From contig JAAYPT010000024.1 of the NCBI GenBank assembly GCA_012519695.1, forward strand, positions 16,683-80,682: 64,000 nt of DNA, read 5' to 3'. The notes below the pieces were generated by a model. That model had not been told where the DNA came from. It made no database searches and saw only the letters and a program-made list of their open reading frames with translations. Source of the stretch: Clostridiales bacterium (GTDB taxonomy: Bacteria > Bacillota > Clostridia > Lachnospirales > Lachnospiraceae). The position numbers were made by a program, and so were the translations under genes. Positions 50,519 to 59,498 of the stretch are shown here, one piece after another (positions within the stretch are counted from its first letter, which is position 1; every line of letters starts with the position of its first letter).

Positions 50519-51142
50519 ATGACAGGGCATGAAAATGACTTAGTTGGTTGTAAAATACAAGTGAAAGACAGAAAGAGCAGTCAACTTATTTCAGACACAA
50601 GAATTACTGCATACGATACAGTGCAAAAGGTTGTAAAAATCAGTGCAAGTGGTTTAAAGTATTCCGGTCAACAGGAAGTATCCGTGTTAATATTTTGTCC
50701 AAATAGATTATTAGAGTATTATGGAGTACTGGAACGACCGGTAATAGCCAATGAATTTGAGATTAGACTTCACAGTGGAAGAAATAAGGAAGACAGAAAA
50801 AAACAGCGATATGAGATGAAGGCAAAGGGACAAGTAGAAGGAATTGTAATTGAAAAACAGATGATTATATTACGAAAACCCATTGAATTTATCACACACA
50901 ATATCAGTGCCAACGGAGTGCTTTTAGAGACTATGGCAGGAAGTTTTGAAAAGGGTGACAGAATACAGATTTTGCTTGAGTTAGGAGAAACTACCATACA
51001 AGGAGAGTATGAAGTAGTTCGGATACAGAATCAGAATTTATGGACAACAGAGTACGGATGCCGTTATATTGTTGGGAGAAAGCGTGGGAAAGACTATGGA
51101 AGAAGAGAAGAAAGTAAAAAAGTTAAAAAAGGTTCCAATTAG
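50519..51142 (+). CDS. PilZ-domain cyclic-di-GMP-binding protein
   Basis: 207 aa. An N-terminal YcgR-N-like beta domain (about 1-90) precedes a PilZ domain (about 92-195) with the cyclic-di-GMP motifs RKKQRYEMKAKG (RxxxR) and THNISANGVLLE ([D/N]xSxxG). It is a cyclic-di-GMP effector that in many Firmicutes slows flagellar motors or controls exopolysaccharide. It overlaps the following HD-GYP gene by 47 nt, so effector and phosphodiesterase are coupled. GGGAAAGGAG precedes the start. Confidence 0.88.
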   Translation: MTGHENDLVGCKIQVKDRKSSQLISDTRITAYDTVQKVVKISASGLKYSGQQEVSVLIFCPNRLLEYYGVLERPVIANEFEIRLHSGRNKEDRKKQRYEMKAKGQVEGIVIEKQMIILRKPIEFITHNISANGVLLETMAGSFEKGDRIQILLELGETTIQGEYEVVRIQNQNLWTTEYGCRYIVGRKRGKDYGRREESKKVKKGSN

Positions 51143-52190
51143 ATATTTGTGGGATGGAATGGTATTATCCGATGATTTATATAATGAAAATGGAAAGGTG
51201 CTTTTTATAAAAGCCGGGGAACGAATTACAGAAAAAACAATTGAACAACTGCGCAATCTGGGAACCGTGGATGATTGTGTTATGGTCTGTGAAGAAGCTT
51301 ATCAGGAAATCATGAAACAAAAGGATATGCCTGCGGAGATTCAGCAAAAAATAGTAGAAGATCGATTTGGATATACCAAACTAAAAAAAGAAGTGCAATA
51401 TTTCTTAGGAATGATTGAACATGCGGCAGAAGTGGAATATGAGGGGGCAGAAGCAGTAACAGAGGAAGTAACAAAGAAAATACAAGGAATGGATTTTCAG
51501 GATTTCTTTCGATGCATAAATGTGCCAAGAAAAATTGACGAAGGGTTGCAACGTCATTCACTAAATATTGCTTTTTTAAACGGAATGATGGGGTATTGGC
51601 TAAAAATGCCGGAAGAGAAAATACAAATGTTAGTTATGGCAGGTCTGCTTCATGATATCGGGAAAACCAGAATACCGGAACAAATACTTTTAGCACCAAG
51701 AAAACTTACCGAAGAAGAATACCAGATAATAAAGAAACATCCTGTTTATTCCAGTGAATTATTGGACGAGCAATACGACGAGAGTGTGCGGGATGCGGTT
51801 CGACATCACCATGAAAAATTAGACGGCTCAGGGTATCCGGATAAGCTTTCTGGTGAAAAAATATCTGTTTTTGCAAGGATTACCTCTATTTGTGATGTTT
51901 ACGATGCTATGGTTTCAGAACGCAGTTATAAAGAAGAACGTTTGCCTTTTGATATTTTGGCGAAAATGAAAGCCAATGAATATCCCGGATTAGATGAAAA
52001 ACTTACCGTTGTTTTTGTAAATAACATGATAAGACATTTTAGAAAAAGAAAAGTAATGATGTCAGATGGAAAAATGGGTATAGTTGCATATATCCCTCCA
52101 AACGATATCAATCATCCTGTTATTTTAACTCATGGAATTGCAAAACAGGTAAATAGGGAGTGGTATTGCAAAAAGGTTTTAGAAGAATAG
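51096..52190 (+). CDS. HD-GYP cyclic-di-GMP phosphodiesterase
   Basis: 364 aa. An N-terminal regulatory region (about 1-150) precedes the HD-GYP domain: AGLLHDIGKTRIPEQIL (HD), HPVYSSELL, RHHHEKLDGSGYPDKLSGEK (HHE..DGxGYP) and SICDVYDAMVSERSYK. The HD-GYP loop reads GSGYP, as in active enzymes. It would degrade cyclic-di-GMP to pGpG or GMP. The ATG at 51096 lies inside the PilZ gene with GTGGGAAAG upstream; the open frame starts at a TTG 27 nt earlier. Confidence 0.9.
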   Translation: MEEEKKVKKLKKVPIRYLWDGMVLSDDLYNENGKVLFIKAGERITEKTIEQLRNLGTVDDCVMVCEEAYQEIMKQKDMPAEIQQKIVEDRFGYTKLKKEVQYFLGMIEHAAEVEYEGAEAVTEEVTKKIQGMDFQDFFRCINVPRKIDEGLQRHSLNIAFLNGMMGYWLKMPEEKIQMLVMAGLLHDIGKTRIPEQILLAPRKLTEEEYQIIKKHPVYSSELLDEQYDESVRDAVRHHHEKLDGSGYPDKLSGEKISVFARITSICDVYDAMVSERSYKEERLPFDILAKMKANEYPGLDEKLTVVFVNNMIRHFRKRKVMMSDGKMGIVAYIPPNDINHPVILTHGIAKQVNREWYCKKVLEE

Positions 52191-52285
52191 TATAACTTTA
52201 GCTTGCTATTGCAGTAGTGTATGAAATAGGATAAAATAAAATTATATTTATAATGTATGGTTTTTACAGTTTAGGAGGAAGAGGT

Positions 52286-53491
52286 ATGAGAAAAGGTTGG
52301 CTGAAAACTGCGATACTATCCTTAGGGATACTATTGGCAGCAGGGTGTGGTACGAAACAAGAAGTGGATGATTATGCAACGAATCAAGGGTATGAAGACA
52401 GCGTAAGCACAAAACAGACAGGAACATCGGATAAAAAGCAAACAGATAGCAAAGGAACAGGAATTGCCAAAGAAGATATCAAGGTGGGAGTGCTTCATCT
52501 TTCTGATCCGGCAGAAGGTAGCGGTTATTCTTATACACACGATTTGGGAATTCAGGGAATGCAAGAAAATCTTGGACTTTCCAATGATCAGATTATAAGA
52601 AAAATCAATGTGGATGATACAGATGAAGATGCAGTTAGAACTGCGTTACAGGAGTGTATAGAGGAAGGGTGCAATATTATATTTGCTACCAGTTGGGGGT
52701 ATATGGATGTAACTGCCGAAATGGCAGAAGAATACCCGGATATTTATTTTTGCCACGGAACGGGTTATAAGAGTAATGGCAAGAATTTTATAAATTATTT
52801 TGGAAGGATTTATCAGGCGCGTTATTTAAGTGGAATTGTAGCAGGAATGAATACAAAGACCAATAAGATTGGTTATGTTGCAGCACAGGATTCTTCCAAC
52901 TCAGAAGTAACAGGAGGAATCGATGCATTTGCAATGGGAATCGCTTCGGTAAATCCTGATGCTGTAGTATATGTAAAAGTAACAAATAGTTGGTATGACC
53001 CGGAAGCGGAAGAAGCAGCATCCAAAGAACTTTTGGATATGGGATGCGATGTGATGGCACAGCACTGTGATACACCATATCCACAGACAATGGCGCAAGA
53101 TGCCGGGGTATATGGCATAGGTTATAATTCAGATATGCGGAAAGAAACACCGGATTCTTGTTTGTGCAGTGTTATATGGAATTGGAGTGCTTACTATACA
53201 ACTGCGGTACAAAGCGTCATTGACGGAACATGGACGGGAGAAAACTATTACGGTGGTATGCAGGAAGGATTGGTAGCAATTACCGATTTAGCTGATTTTT
53301 GTGTAGACGGAACACAGGAAAAGGTAGATGAAGCAAAAGCAAAAATTTTATCTGGGGAATGCAATGTTTTTGACGGAGAAATAGAAACCAATACAGGAGA
53401 AATAATTGGAAAAACAGGTGAGACATTAGATGATGCAACAATAACAGGAAATATTAACTGGTACTATAAAAATGTACAAGTTGTGGACTAG
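52286..53491 (+). CDS. BMP/PnrA-type nucleoside-binding lipoprotein
   Basis: 401 aa. Lipoprotein signal with LGILLAAGCGTK (Cys near 21), a low-complexity Asp/Lys/Thr linker, then a BMP domain (PF02608): VGVLHLSDPAEGSGYSYTHD, GCNIIFATSWGYMD, KIGYVAAQDSSNSEVTGGID, GCDVMAQHCDTPYP. These lipoproteins bind purine nucleosides for ABC uptake. No permease or ATPase is nearby; instead a chemoreceptor follows 12 nt later, so it may present ligand to that receptor. AGGAGGAAGAGGT precedes ATG. Confidence 0.88.
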   Translation: MRKGWLKTAILSLGILLAAGCGTKQEVDDYATNQGYEDSVSTKQTGTSDKKQTDSKGTGIAKEDIKVGVLHLSDPAEGSGYSYTHDLGIQGMQENLGLSNDQIIRKINVDDTDEDAVRTALQECIEEGCNIIFATSWGYMDVTAEMAEEYPDIYFCHGTGYKSNGKNFINYFGRIYQARYLSGIVAGMNTKTNKIGYVAAQDSSNSEVTGGIDAFAMGIASVNPDAVVYVKVTNSWYDPEAEEAASKELLDMGCDVMAQHCDTPYPQTMAQDAGVYGIGYNSDMRKETPDSCLCSVIWNWSAYYTTAVQSVIDGTWTGENYYGGMQEGLVAITDLADFCVDGTQEKVDEAKAKILSGECNVFDGEIETNTGEIIGKTGETLDDATITGNINWYYKNVQVVD

Positions 53492-53503
53492 GGAGGGAAT
53501 GTT

Positions 53504-55195
53504 ATGAAAAAGAAGATATTCTCATTAATGGTTTTACCGGTTCTGTTGTTAGGAATAGTAGTAATATTGATTTCCTTAACAGTAGTAAAAGGAGCATTGG
53601 TACAGGAAATCAAAGATGCGTTAAGAAGTGCGGCAACGGCAACATTTGCCGCATATGACCAAAATGCAGGAGAGTATTTGGAAGCGCAAAATGGTGATAT
53701 TTGGAAGGGAAGTTACAATATTTCAAAATCAGAAAGCATTGTAGACAGTATTAAAGAAAAGTCCGGAATGGAGGTCACATTTTTCTACGGAGACAGAAGA
53801 ATTATGAGTTCCGCAGTTGATAAAAACGGAGATAGAATTCTTGGTTCACCGGCAGGGGAGACAGTAAAAAAGCAGGTTTTAGAAAAGGGCGAAGAATATT
53901 TTAGTAAAACAGTTTCTATCGATGGAACGATGTATTACGGTTATTATATGCCGGTGTGTCAGGATGAAGGAGGCACACCTATAGGAATGATTTTTGTAGG
54001 TAGCAATAAGGGACAAAAAGATGCAGCAGTAAATAAAATTGTTTATGCCATAGTAGCCGTGGCAGTAGTGGCAATGGCAATATGTATTGTAGCGGCAATG
54101 ATATTTACAGGTTCACTGACAGGCTCCTTAAAGAAGAGTATTGGATTGGTACAATCTGTTGCGAAAGGTGATTTAAAGACAGAGGTTGATAAACAATTAT
54201 TAAAAAGAAAAGACGAAATTGGTGATTTGTCTAGAGCAATTAAAATATTGGAAAGTGAGATGGCAAAAAGTATTGAGGCAATTGCCGATAATGCCAAGGC
54301 AGTCTGGGATGCATCTGGAGAACTGGAAAATACGGCAAGAGAAACAACAGCATCCATGAAAGAAGTGGGTAATGCAGTAAATAGTATTGCAGAAAGTGCT
54401 TCCATGCAGGCAAATATTTCCGGAAAAGCATCGGATAATGTAACAGATATGGGAGAAAAAATTGAACGGACTTCTAGAGAAATGTCAGAAATGAAGCGAA
54501 ATGCCAAAGCAATGCATGAGTCAGAAGAAAAGAATGCACAAACCATTCATAAGCTGTTAGAAAGCAATCAGGAAGTAAGAGCTCTTGTAACAGAGATTTC
54601 ACGACAGACAAAGCAGACCAATGAGTCAGCCCAGAAGATAAAAGAGGCAACAGACATCATTGCATCTATTGCAGACGAAACCAGCCTGTTAAGCCTGAAT
54701 GCAAGCATTGAAGCTGCAAGGGCAGGAGAAAACGGTAAGGGATTTGCAGTTGTTGCAGACCAGATACAAAAGCTTGCAAGTCAGTCCAATGAATCTAGTA
54801 AACGAATAGAAGAAATTGTAGCTCAACTAATGGAAGATTCTAATATGGCGGTTATAACTATGGAAAAAGTAGCAGAGACCATTGAAAATCAGACAAATAA
54901 TATGAAAGAAACAAGAAGCATGACAGATGAAGTAATGTTGAAGCTGCAAGAATCCTTAGAAAGTATGAATGTAATTGAAAATAGCGTTATTTATTTGGAT
55001 ACGGCACGTCAGGAAATTATAAAAACAGTGGCAGAATTATCAGATATTGCAAAGCAAAATGCAGCGGTAACCCAGGAGGTAAGTGCAAATACCAATTTGG
55101 TATCAGAGAATTTCAAACAGGTAGAAGGAAGTACAGAAGGGTTAAAATCCATTGCAGATGGTTTAGAAGAAAGCATGCAACATTTTAGTGTTTAG
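53504..55195 (+). CDS. Methyl-accepting chemotaxis protein
   Basis: 563 aa. Two membrane helices (about 9-28 and 180-205) enclose a single Cache-type sensor domain (about 30-178; SKSESIVDSIKEKSGMEVTF, FYGDRRIMSS). A HAMP segment (about 205-260) is followed by a long coiled coil and the highly conserved signalling tip (ADETSLLSLNASIEAARAGE, NGKGFAVVADQIQKLA). Signals to CheA/CheW. The adjacent nucleoside-binding lipoprotein is a candidate co-receptor. It is last in the PilZ / HD-GYP / BMP / MCP series. No che or flagellar genes lie in this window. Confidence 0.93.
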   Translation: MKKKIFSLMVLPVLLLGIVVILISLTVVKGALVQEIKDALRSAATATFAAYDQNAGEYLEAQNGDIWKGSYNISKSESIVDSIKEKSGMEVTFFYGDRRIMSSAVDKNGDRILGSPAGETVKKQVLEKGEEYFSKTVSIDGTMYYGYYMPVCQDEGGTPIGMIFVGSNKGQKDAAVNKIVYAIVAVAVVAMAICIVAAMIFTGSLTGSLKKSIGLVQSVAKGDLKTEVDKQLLKRKDEIGDLSRAIKILESEMAKSIEAIADNAKAVWDASGELENTARETTASMKEVGNAVNSIAESASMQANISGKASDNVTDMGEKIERTSREMSEMKRNAKAMHESEEKNAQTIHKLLESNQEVRALVTEISRQTKQTNESAQKIKEATDIIASIADETSLLSLNASIEAARAGENGKGFAVVADQIQKLASQSNESSKRIEEIVAQLMEDSNMAVITMEKVAETIENQTNNMKETRSMTDEVMLKLQESLESMNVIENSVIYLDTARQEIIKTVAELSDIAKQNAAVTQEVSANTNLVSENFKQVEGSTEGLKSIADGLEESMQHFSV

Positions 55196-55261
55196 TAGTT
55201 TGAGGTAAAAAGTAGTGACCTATTATACAATTTACATAAAATAATCCTGAGGGGAGAAGAT

Positions 55262-55464
55262 TTGACAATAAAACAAAATGTTGAATCCGAAAGGCAATGA
55301 TTTCACCGGGATGCGATATTCATTTTGAAAAACCGGAAGAAGTATGTAAATTTACCATCAGTCAAAAATTGTGCGTAGAAGTACCGGTTGTTTTTGGTTC
55401 AAGAGCAGAAGCGGGCAAGGCGGCAGTTGATTGTGACTGTGAAAAGCATCTCAAAGAAGGTTAA
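55262..55464 (+). CDS. Short Cys-containing protein, possibly frameshifted
   Basis: Two overlapping short frames. TTG 55262 (GGGGAGAAG just upstream) reads 12 codons to a TGA at 55298. ATG 55297 overlaps that TGA and opens 55 codons: CDIHFEKPEEVCKFTISQKL then CVEVPVVFGSRAEAGKAAVD and CDCEKHLKEG, stop at 55464. The five-cysteine, balanced sequence looks real, so either a single protein is broken by a frameshift near 55297 or the second frame is translated by coupling. I do not recognise the family. Followed by a terminator. Confidence 0.5.
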
Positions 55465-55486
55465 TAGATAAGTAGGAATTGATTTA

Positions 55487-55523
55487 AAAGGGCATGTACA
55501 GGAAAGCTGTGCATGCCCTTTGT
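55487..55523 (+). terminator. Terminator after the small ORF
   Basis: 15-bp stem AAAGGGCATGTACAG / CTGTGCATGCCCTTT (55487-55501 / 55507-55521) with GAAAG loop and one G-U; only TGT follows, so a short T-tract. Confidence 0.7.
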
Positions 55524-55622
55524 ATGTGCAAAAAAACAGAGAACAGATTAATGTAAAAATATTTCATAGAAAAAGGCAGGTACCAATATACTTAAAATAG
55601 AATAAGTATAGAGGAGTACCGA

Positions 55623-56957
55623 ATGGACACAATATTAAAAGTAGTAAAAACCATACAGGCATATTTATGGAACTTCCCAATGTTGGTAATACTGCTTGGA
55701 ACACATATTTATTTTACATTTCGGTTAGGAATTATTCAAAAATGGATACCAATGGGAATTAGAAAAAGTTTTAGCAAGACAGAAGGGGAAACAGGAAATG
55801 TTTCCCCTTATTCCGCATTATCCACAGCATTGGCAGCAACCATTGGAACCGGAAATATTATAGGAATTTCAACGGCCATTGCATTAGGGGGACCGGGGGC
55901 AATATTCTGGTGCTGGATTACCGGAGTATTTGGAATTGCCACCTGTTATGCAGAAAGTTTTTTATCTGTAAAATACCGAGTAAGAAGAAAAGACGGTTCC
56001 TTTGTGGGAGGACCCATGTATGTGTTAGAAAAGGTATTACATCAAAAGTGGGCGGCAATTTCATTTTCCATATTTGCAGTATTGGCATCTTTTGGAATCG
56101 GTAGCAGTGTACAGGCACATTCCATTTCAGCAGCAGTATGCGGTCAGACAGAAATATCCCCACATCTAATAGGAATGGGAACTGCCATACTGGCTGGAAT
56201 TGTGATTTTAGGTGGCGGAAAACAGATTGCCAAGGTCTGTGCATTTCTCGTGCCGATTATGAGCATCTTTTTTTTAGGAGGATGCTTTTTTATTATGGGA
56301 AAAAATGTAACTTATTTGCGAGAAACCATACAGGTAATTGTAGGTTCGGCATTTACTTCTAAGTCTTTGGCAGGAGGAATGACAGGAACACTTGTGATGA
56401 CTGCTATGCGAGTAGGAATTTCTAAGGGATTGTTTACTAATGAGGCAGGGTTAGGATCTGTACCAATGGCAGCAGCAACAGCAAGAACTGTTTCACCGGT
56501 GCAGCAGGGGCTGGTATCCATGACGGGAACTTTTTGGGACACAGTGGTGATGTGTGCCATTACCGGAATTACCATTGTTAGTAGTATGATAAGAAGCCCG
56601 GAAAAATACATACAGGTATCTCAGGATAGACTGTGTTTTGTGGCTTTTTCCCAATTGCCTTTTCAGGGAGAACGAATATTATCTGTTGCATTGGTATTAT
56701 TTGCCTTTGCAACCATCATCGGATGGAACTATTATGGAGAATGTGCAGTAGTATATTTGTGGGGAGAGGGTGGAATTCAAAATTATCGGATTCTGTATCT
56801 GTTTGCAGTATACTTAGGAGCAGTCATGTCGCTGGAATTGGCATGGGGAGTTTCTGATTTATTCAATTCCCTGATGGCGATTCCAAACATTGCCTGCATC
56901 TGGTGTTTGCAAAAAATAATTGCCCGGGATACCCATAAATTTTTAAGGGGAAAATAG
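55623..56957 (+). CDS. Sodium/alanine symporter (AGCS family)
   Basis: 444 aa, about 11 transmembrane helices. SALSTALAATIGTGNIIGIS and GPGAIFWCWITGVFGIATCY are the Na+/substrate motifs of the AGCS family, with GLFTNEAGLGSVPMAAATA and YGECAVVYLWG further on. It imports alanine or glycine with sodium. GAGGAGTACCGA precedes ATG. The following HD gene starts 63 nt later. Confidence 0.93.
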   Translation: MDTILKVVKTIQAYLWNFPMLVILLGTHIYFTFRLGIIQKWIPMGIRKSFSKTEGETGNVSPYSALSTALAATIGTGNIIGISTAIALGGPGAIFWCWITGVFGIATCYAESFLSVKYRVRRKDGSFVGGPMYVLEKVLHQKWAAISFSIFAVLASFGIGSSVQAHSISAAVCGQTEISPHLIGMGTAILAGIVILGGGKQIAKVCAFLVPIMSIFFLGGCFFIMGKNVTYLRETIQVIVGSAFTSKSLAGGMTGTLVMTAMRVGISKGLFTNEAGLGSVPMAAATARTVSPVQQGLVSMTGTFWDTVVMCAITGITIVSSMIRSPEKYIQVSQDRLCFVAFSQLPFQGERILSVALVLFAFATIIGWNYYGECAVVYLWGEGGIQNYRILYLFAVYLGAVMSLELAWGVSDLFNSLMAIPNIACIWCLQKIIARDTHKFLRGK

Positions 56958-57020
56958 CGGGACTTATGGAAAAATATCCGTGTATATGGTAAAATGTTAC
57001 CAGCCAAAGGAGGTAGGAAA

Positions 57021-57470
57021 ATGACGAAGGCAGAAAGAAAACGTTTTGTGGCAGGAGCTTTGCGTAAGTTATGTCGCGAAGGAAGGATGAATGAGTCCAG
57101 AGCCTTTTGTCAGCATGGCAATACATCGGTATATTGGCACAGTATTCGCGTGGCATATTATAGCTTGTGTCTTGCAGAATTTCTGCATCTTACCAGACAT
57201 AAGGAAGAGTTAATATACGGTGCACTGTTGCATGACTATTTTTTATATGACTGGCATGAAAAGGATAAAAGTCACAGACTGCATGGATTTCATCATCCAA
57301 GAACCGCATTGAAAAATGCAAGTGAAGATTTTACCTTGGGTGAGCTAGAGAAAAATATTATTTTGCGACATATGTTTCCGTTAATACCAGTGCCACCCAC
57401 CAGAATGGAAAGTTGGATTGTATGTTTGGTGGACAAAGGATGTTCAATTTATGAAATCATAAGATTGTAA
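57021..57470 (+). CDS. HD-domain protein
   Basis: 149-aa metal-dependent phosphohydrolase of the HD superfamily: HGNTSVYWHSIRVAYYS (first His), ALLHDYFLYDW (HD) and ILRHMFPL (later His) give the metal site, followed by the catalytic-domain end (SWIVCLVDKGCSIYEI). The likely substrate is a nucleotide or RNA; none can be named. AAAGGAGGTAGG immediately precedes ATG 57021; the open frame begins nine codons earlier. It lies 27 nt before the GH31 gene. Confidence 0.85.
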   Translation: MTKAERKRFVAGALRKLCREGRMNESRAFCQHGNTSVYWHSIRVAYYSLCLAEFLHLTRHKEELIYGALLHDYFLYDWHEKDKSHRLHGFHHPRTALKNASEDFTLGELEKNIILRHMFPLIPVPPTRMESWIVCLVDKGCSIYEIIRL

Positions 57471-57497
57471 AGGGAGACACAATCAGGAGGAAAAATC

Positions 57498-59498
57498 ATG
57501 AACAAAATTCGTAAATACCGTATTGGAAACCCGATTCAAACAGATGCAGTAGTAGAAAAAATTGCGATTCAAAAAGGAAAAATTCCATATTTAAAAAAAG
57601 AAGAGAAGAGCTTTGTATATCAGCTTAACGCGGAAGACCGTATCTATGGATTGGGCGAAAATGTAAGAGGAATCAATAAAAGAGGCTGGATATATGAGAG
57701 TAATTGTGCAGATCAGCCAAATCATACAGAGACACAGCATTCTTTGTATGGAGCACACAACTTCTTTGTAGTTGAAGGAAAAGAACGATTTGGTGTATTT
57801 ATAGATTATCCGGGAAAACTGGTATTGGATATGGGGTATACCAGAATGGATGAAATCCGTATTACCCCAGAGGATTGGAATTTAGATGTATACATCATCG
57901 ATGGAAAAGAGATTCTTGATATTATCAAAGAGTTCCGTACTATGATAGGACGAAGCTACATTCCACCAAAGTGGGCATTCGGTTATACACAGAGCCGTTG
58001 GGGATATCAGAGTGAAGAAGATATTCGTAATGTAGTCAAAGGATATCGTGAAAATGGCATTCCGTTAGACAATGTGTGCATGGACATTGATTATATGGAA
58101 CGCTTTAAGGATTTTACCATTAACCAAGAGACATTTCCGAAATTCCCTGAATTTGTTAAGGAAATGGAAAAGGAGCATATTCATTTAGTACCGATTATTG
58201 ATGCAGGTGTAAAGATTGAAGAAGGCTATGAAACTTACGAAGAAGGCGTAGAAAAAGGGTATTTTTGTAAGGAAAAAGATGGAAGTAACTTTGTAGGTGC
58301 AGTATGGCCGGGAAGAGTACATTTCCCAGACTTTTTAAACAGTAACGCAAGAAAATGGTTTGGACATCAGTATAAGATTCTGTTAGATCAGGGAATTGAA
58401 GGCTTTTGGAATGATATGAATGAGCCTGCTATTTTCTATTCCGATAAGAATCTGGATGCTGTAATGAAAAAGATTAAGAAAATGGATAATCGTGATATGG
58501 ATATGTGGGAAGTATTCGGTTTCCGAGATTTAGTAAACGGACTTGCCAATAATCCGGAAGATTATGCATCTATCTACCATAATATGGATGGAAAAAAGGT
58601 ATGCCATGATAAAGTACACAATTTGTATGGCTATAACATGACAAGAGCAGCAGGTGAGGCTTTTGAAGAATTAGAACCGGAAAAGCGTGTACTTATTTAC
58701 TCCAGAGCATCCTATATCGGAATGCATCGATATGGCGGAACCTGGATGGGAGACAATCAGTCCTGGTGGTCACACTTATTGATGAATCTTCAAATGTTGC
58801 CATCTATGAATATGTGTGGTTTCTTGTATACAGGGGCAGATCTAGGTGGATTCGGTGCAGATACCACAGAGGATTTGGTACTTCGTTGGATGGCACTGGG
58901 TGTATTTACCCCACTTATGCGTAATCATGCGGCAATCGGAACCAGAGAACAGGAGGCTTATCAGTTTATCCATAAGGAGGCATTTAAGAATATCATTGGA
59001 ATACGTTATGGTTTAATGCCATATTTGTATAGTGAATATATGAAGGCAGCGTTGCGTAATGAAATGCTTTTCACACCATTGGCATTTGCATATCCAAAGG
59101 ATGAACAGGCAGCAAAAGTAGAAGATCAGTTGCTATTGGGAGAAAGCATTATGATAGCACCTGTTTATACACAGAATGCCGAAGGAAGATATGTATATCT
59201 GCCGGAAAAAATGAAACTGGTTCGTATGAAGAGTATGACAGATATTAAGACAGAAGTCTTAGAAAAAGGTCATTACTATGTAGATATTGCATTAGATGAA
59301 GTAGTATTTTTCATTCGTCCGGAGAAAATTGTTCCATATACCGTGGGTGGACAATATATGGAAGAAGCAGAAAAACAGGAATTAAAGACATTAGATTTTG
59401 TAACCAAAACAGCAGAATATGAACTTTACGAAGATGACGGTTACGAAAAGGATTATGAGAATCCAAAACATTATAGAACAATAAAGGTAGAAGCATGA
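57498..59498 (+). CDS. Alpha-glucosidase, glycoside hydrolase family 31
   Basis: 666 aa, cytosolic (no signal). The GH31 barrel is marked by GYTQSRWGYQSEEDIRNVV, CMDIDYMERFKDFT, FWNDMNEPAIF (nucleophile Asp), GADLGGFGADTTEDL and RNHAAIGTREQE. It hydrolyses terminal alpha-glucosides, probably maltose- or isomaltose-like. AGGAGG lies 8 nt before ATG. Its stop overlaps the next start by ATGA, which ties it to the acyltransferase gene at 59495. Confidence 0.93.
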   Translation: MNKIRKYRIGNPIQTDAVVEKIAIQKGKIPYLKKEEKSFVYQLNAEDRIYGLGENVRGINKRGWIYESNCADQPNHTETQHSLYGAHNFFVVEGKERFGVFIDYPGKLVLDMGYTRMDEIRITPEDWNLDVYIIDGKEILDIIKEFRTMIGRSYIPPKWAFGYTQSRWGYQSEEDIRNVVKGYRENGIPLDNVCMDIDYMERFKDFTINQETFPKFPEFVKEMEKEHIHLVPIIDAGVKIEEGYETYEEGVEKGYFCKEKDGSNFVGAVWPGRVHFPDFLNSNARKWFGHQYKILLDQGIEGFWNDMNEPAIFYSDKNLDAVMKKIKKMDNRDMDMWEVFGFRDLVNGLANNPEDYASIYHNMDGKKVCHDKVHNLYGYNMTRAAGEAFEELEPEKRVLIYSRASYIGMHRYGGTWMGDNQSWWSHLLMNLQMLPSMNMCGFLYTGADLGGFGADTTEDLVLRWMALGVFTPLMRNHAAIGTREQEAYQFIHKEAFKNIIGIRYGLMPYLYSEYMKAALRNEMLFTPLAFAYPKDEQAAKVEDQLLLGESIMIAPVYTQNAEGRYVYLPEKMKLVRMKSMTDIKTEVLEKGHYYVDIALDEVVFFIRPEKIVPYTVGGQYMEEAEKQELKTLDFVTKTAEYELYEDDGYEKDYENPKHYRTIKVEA

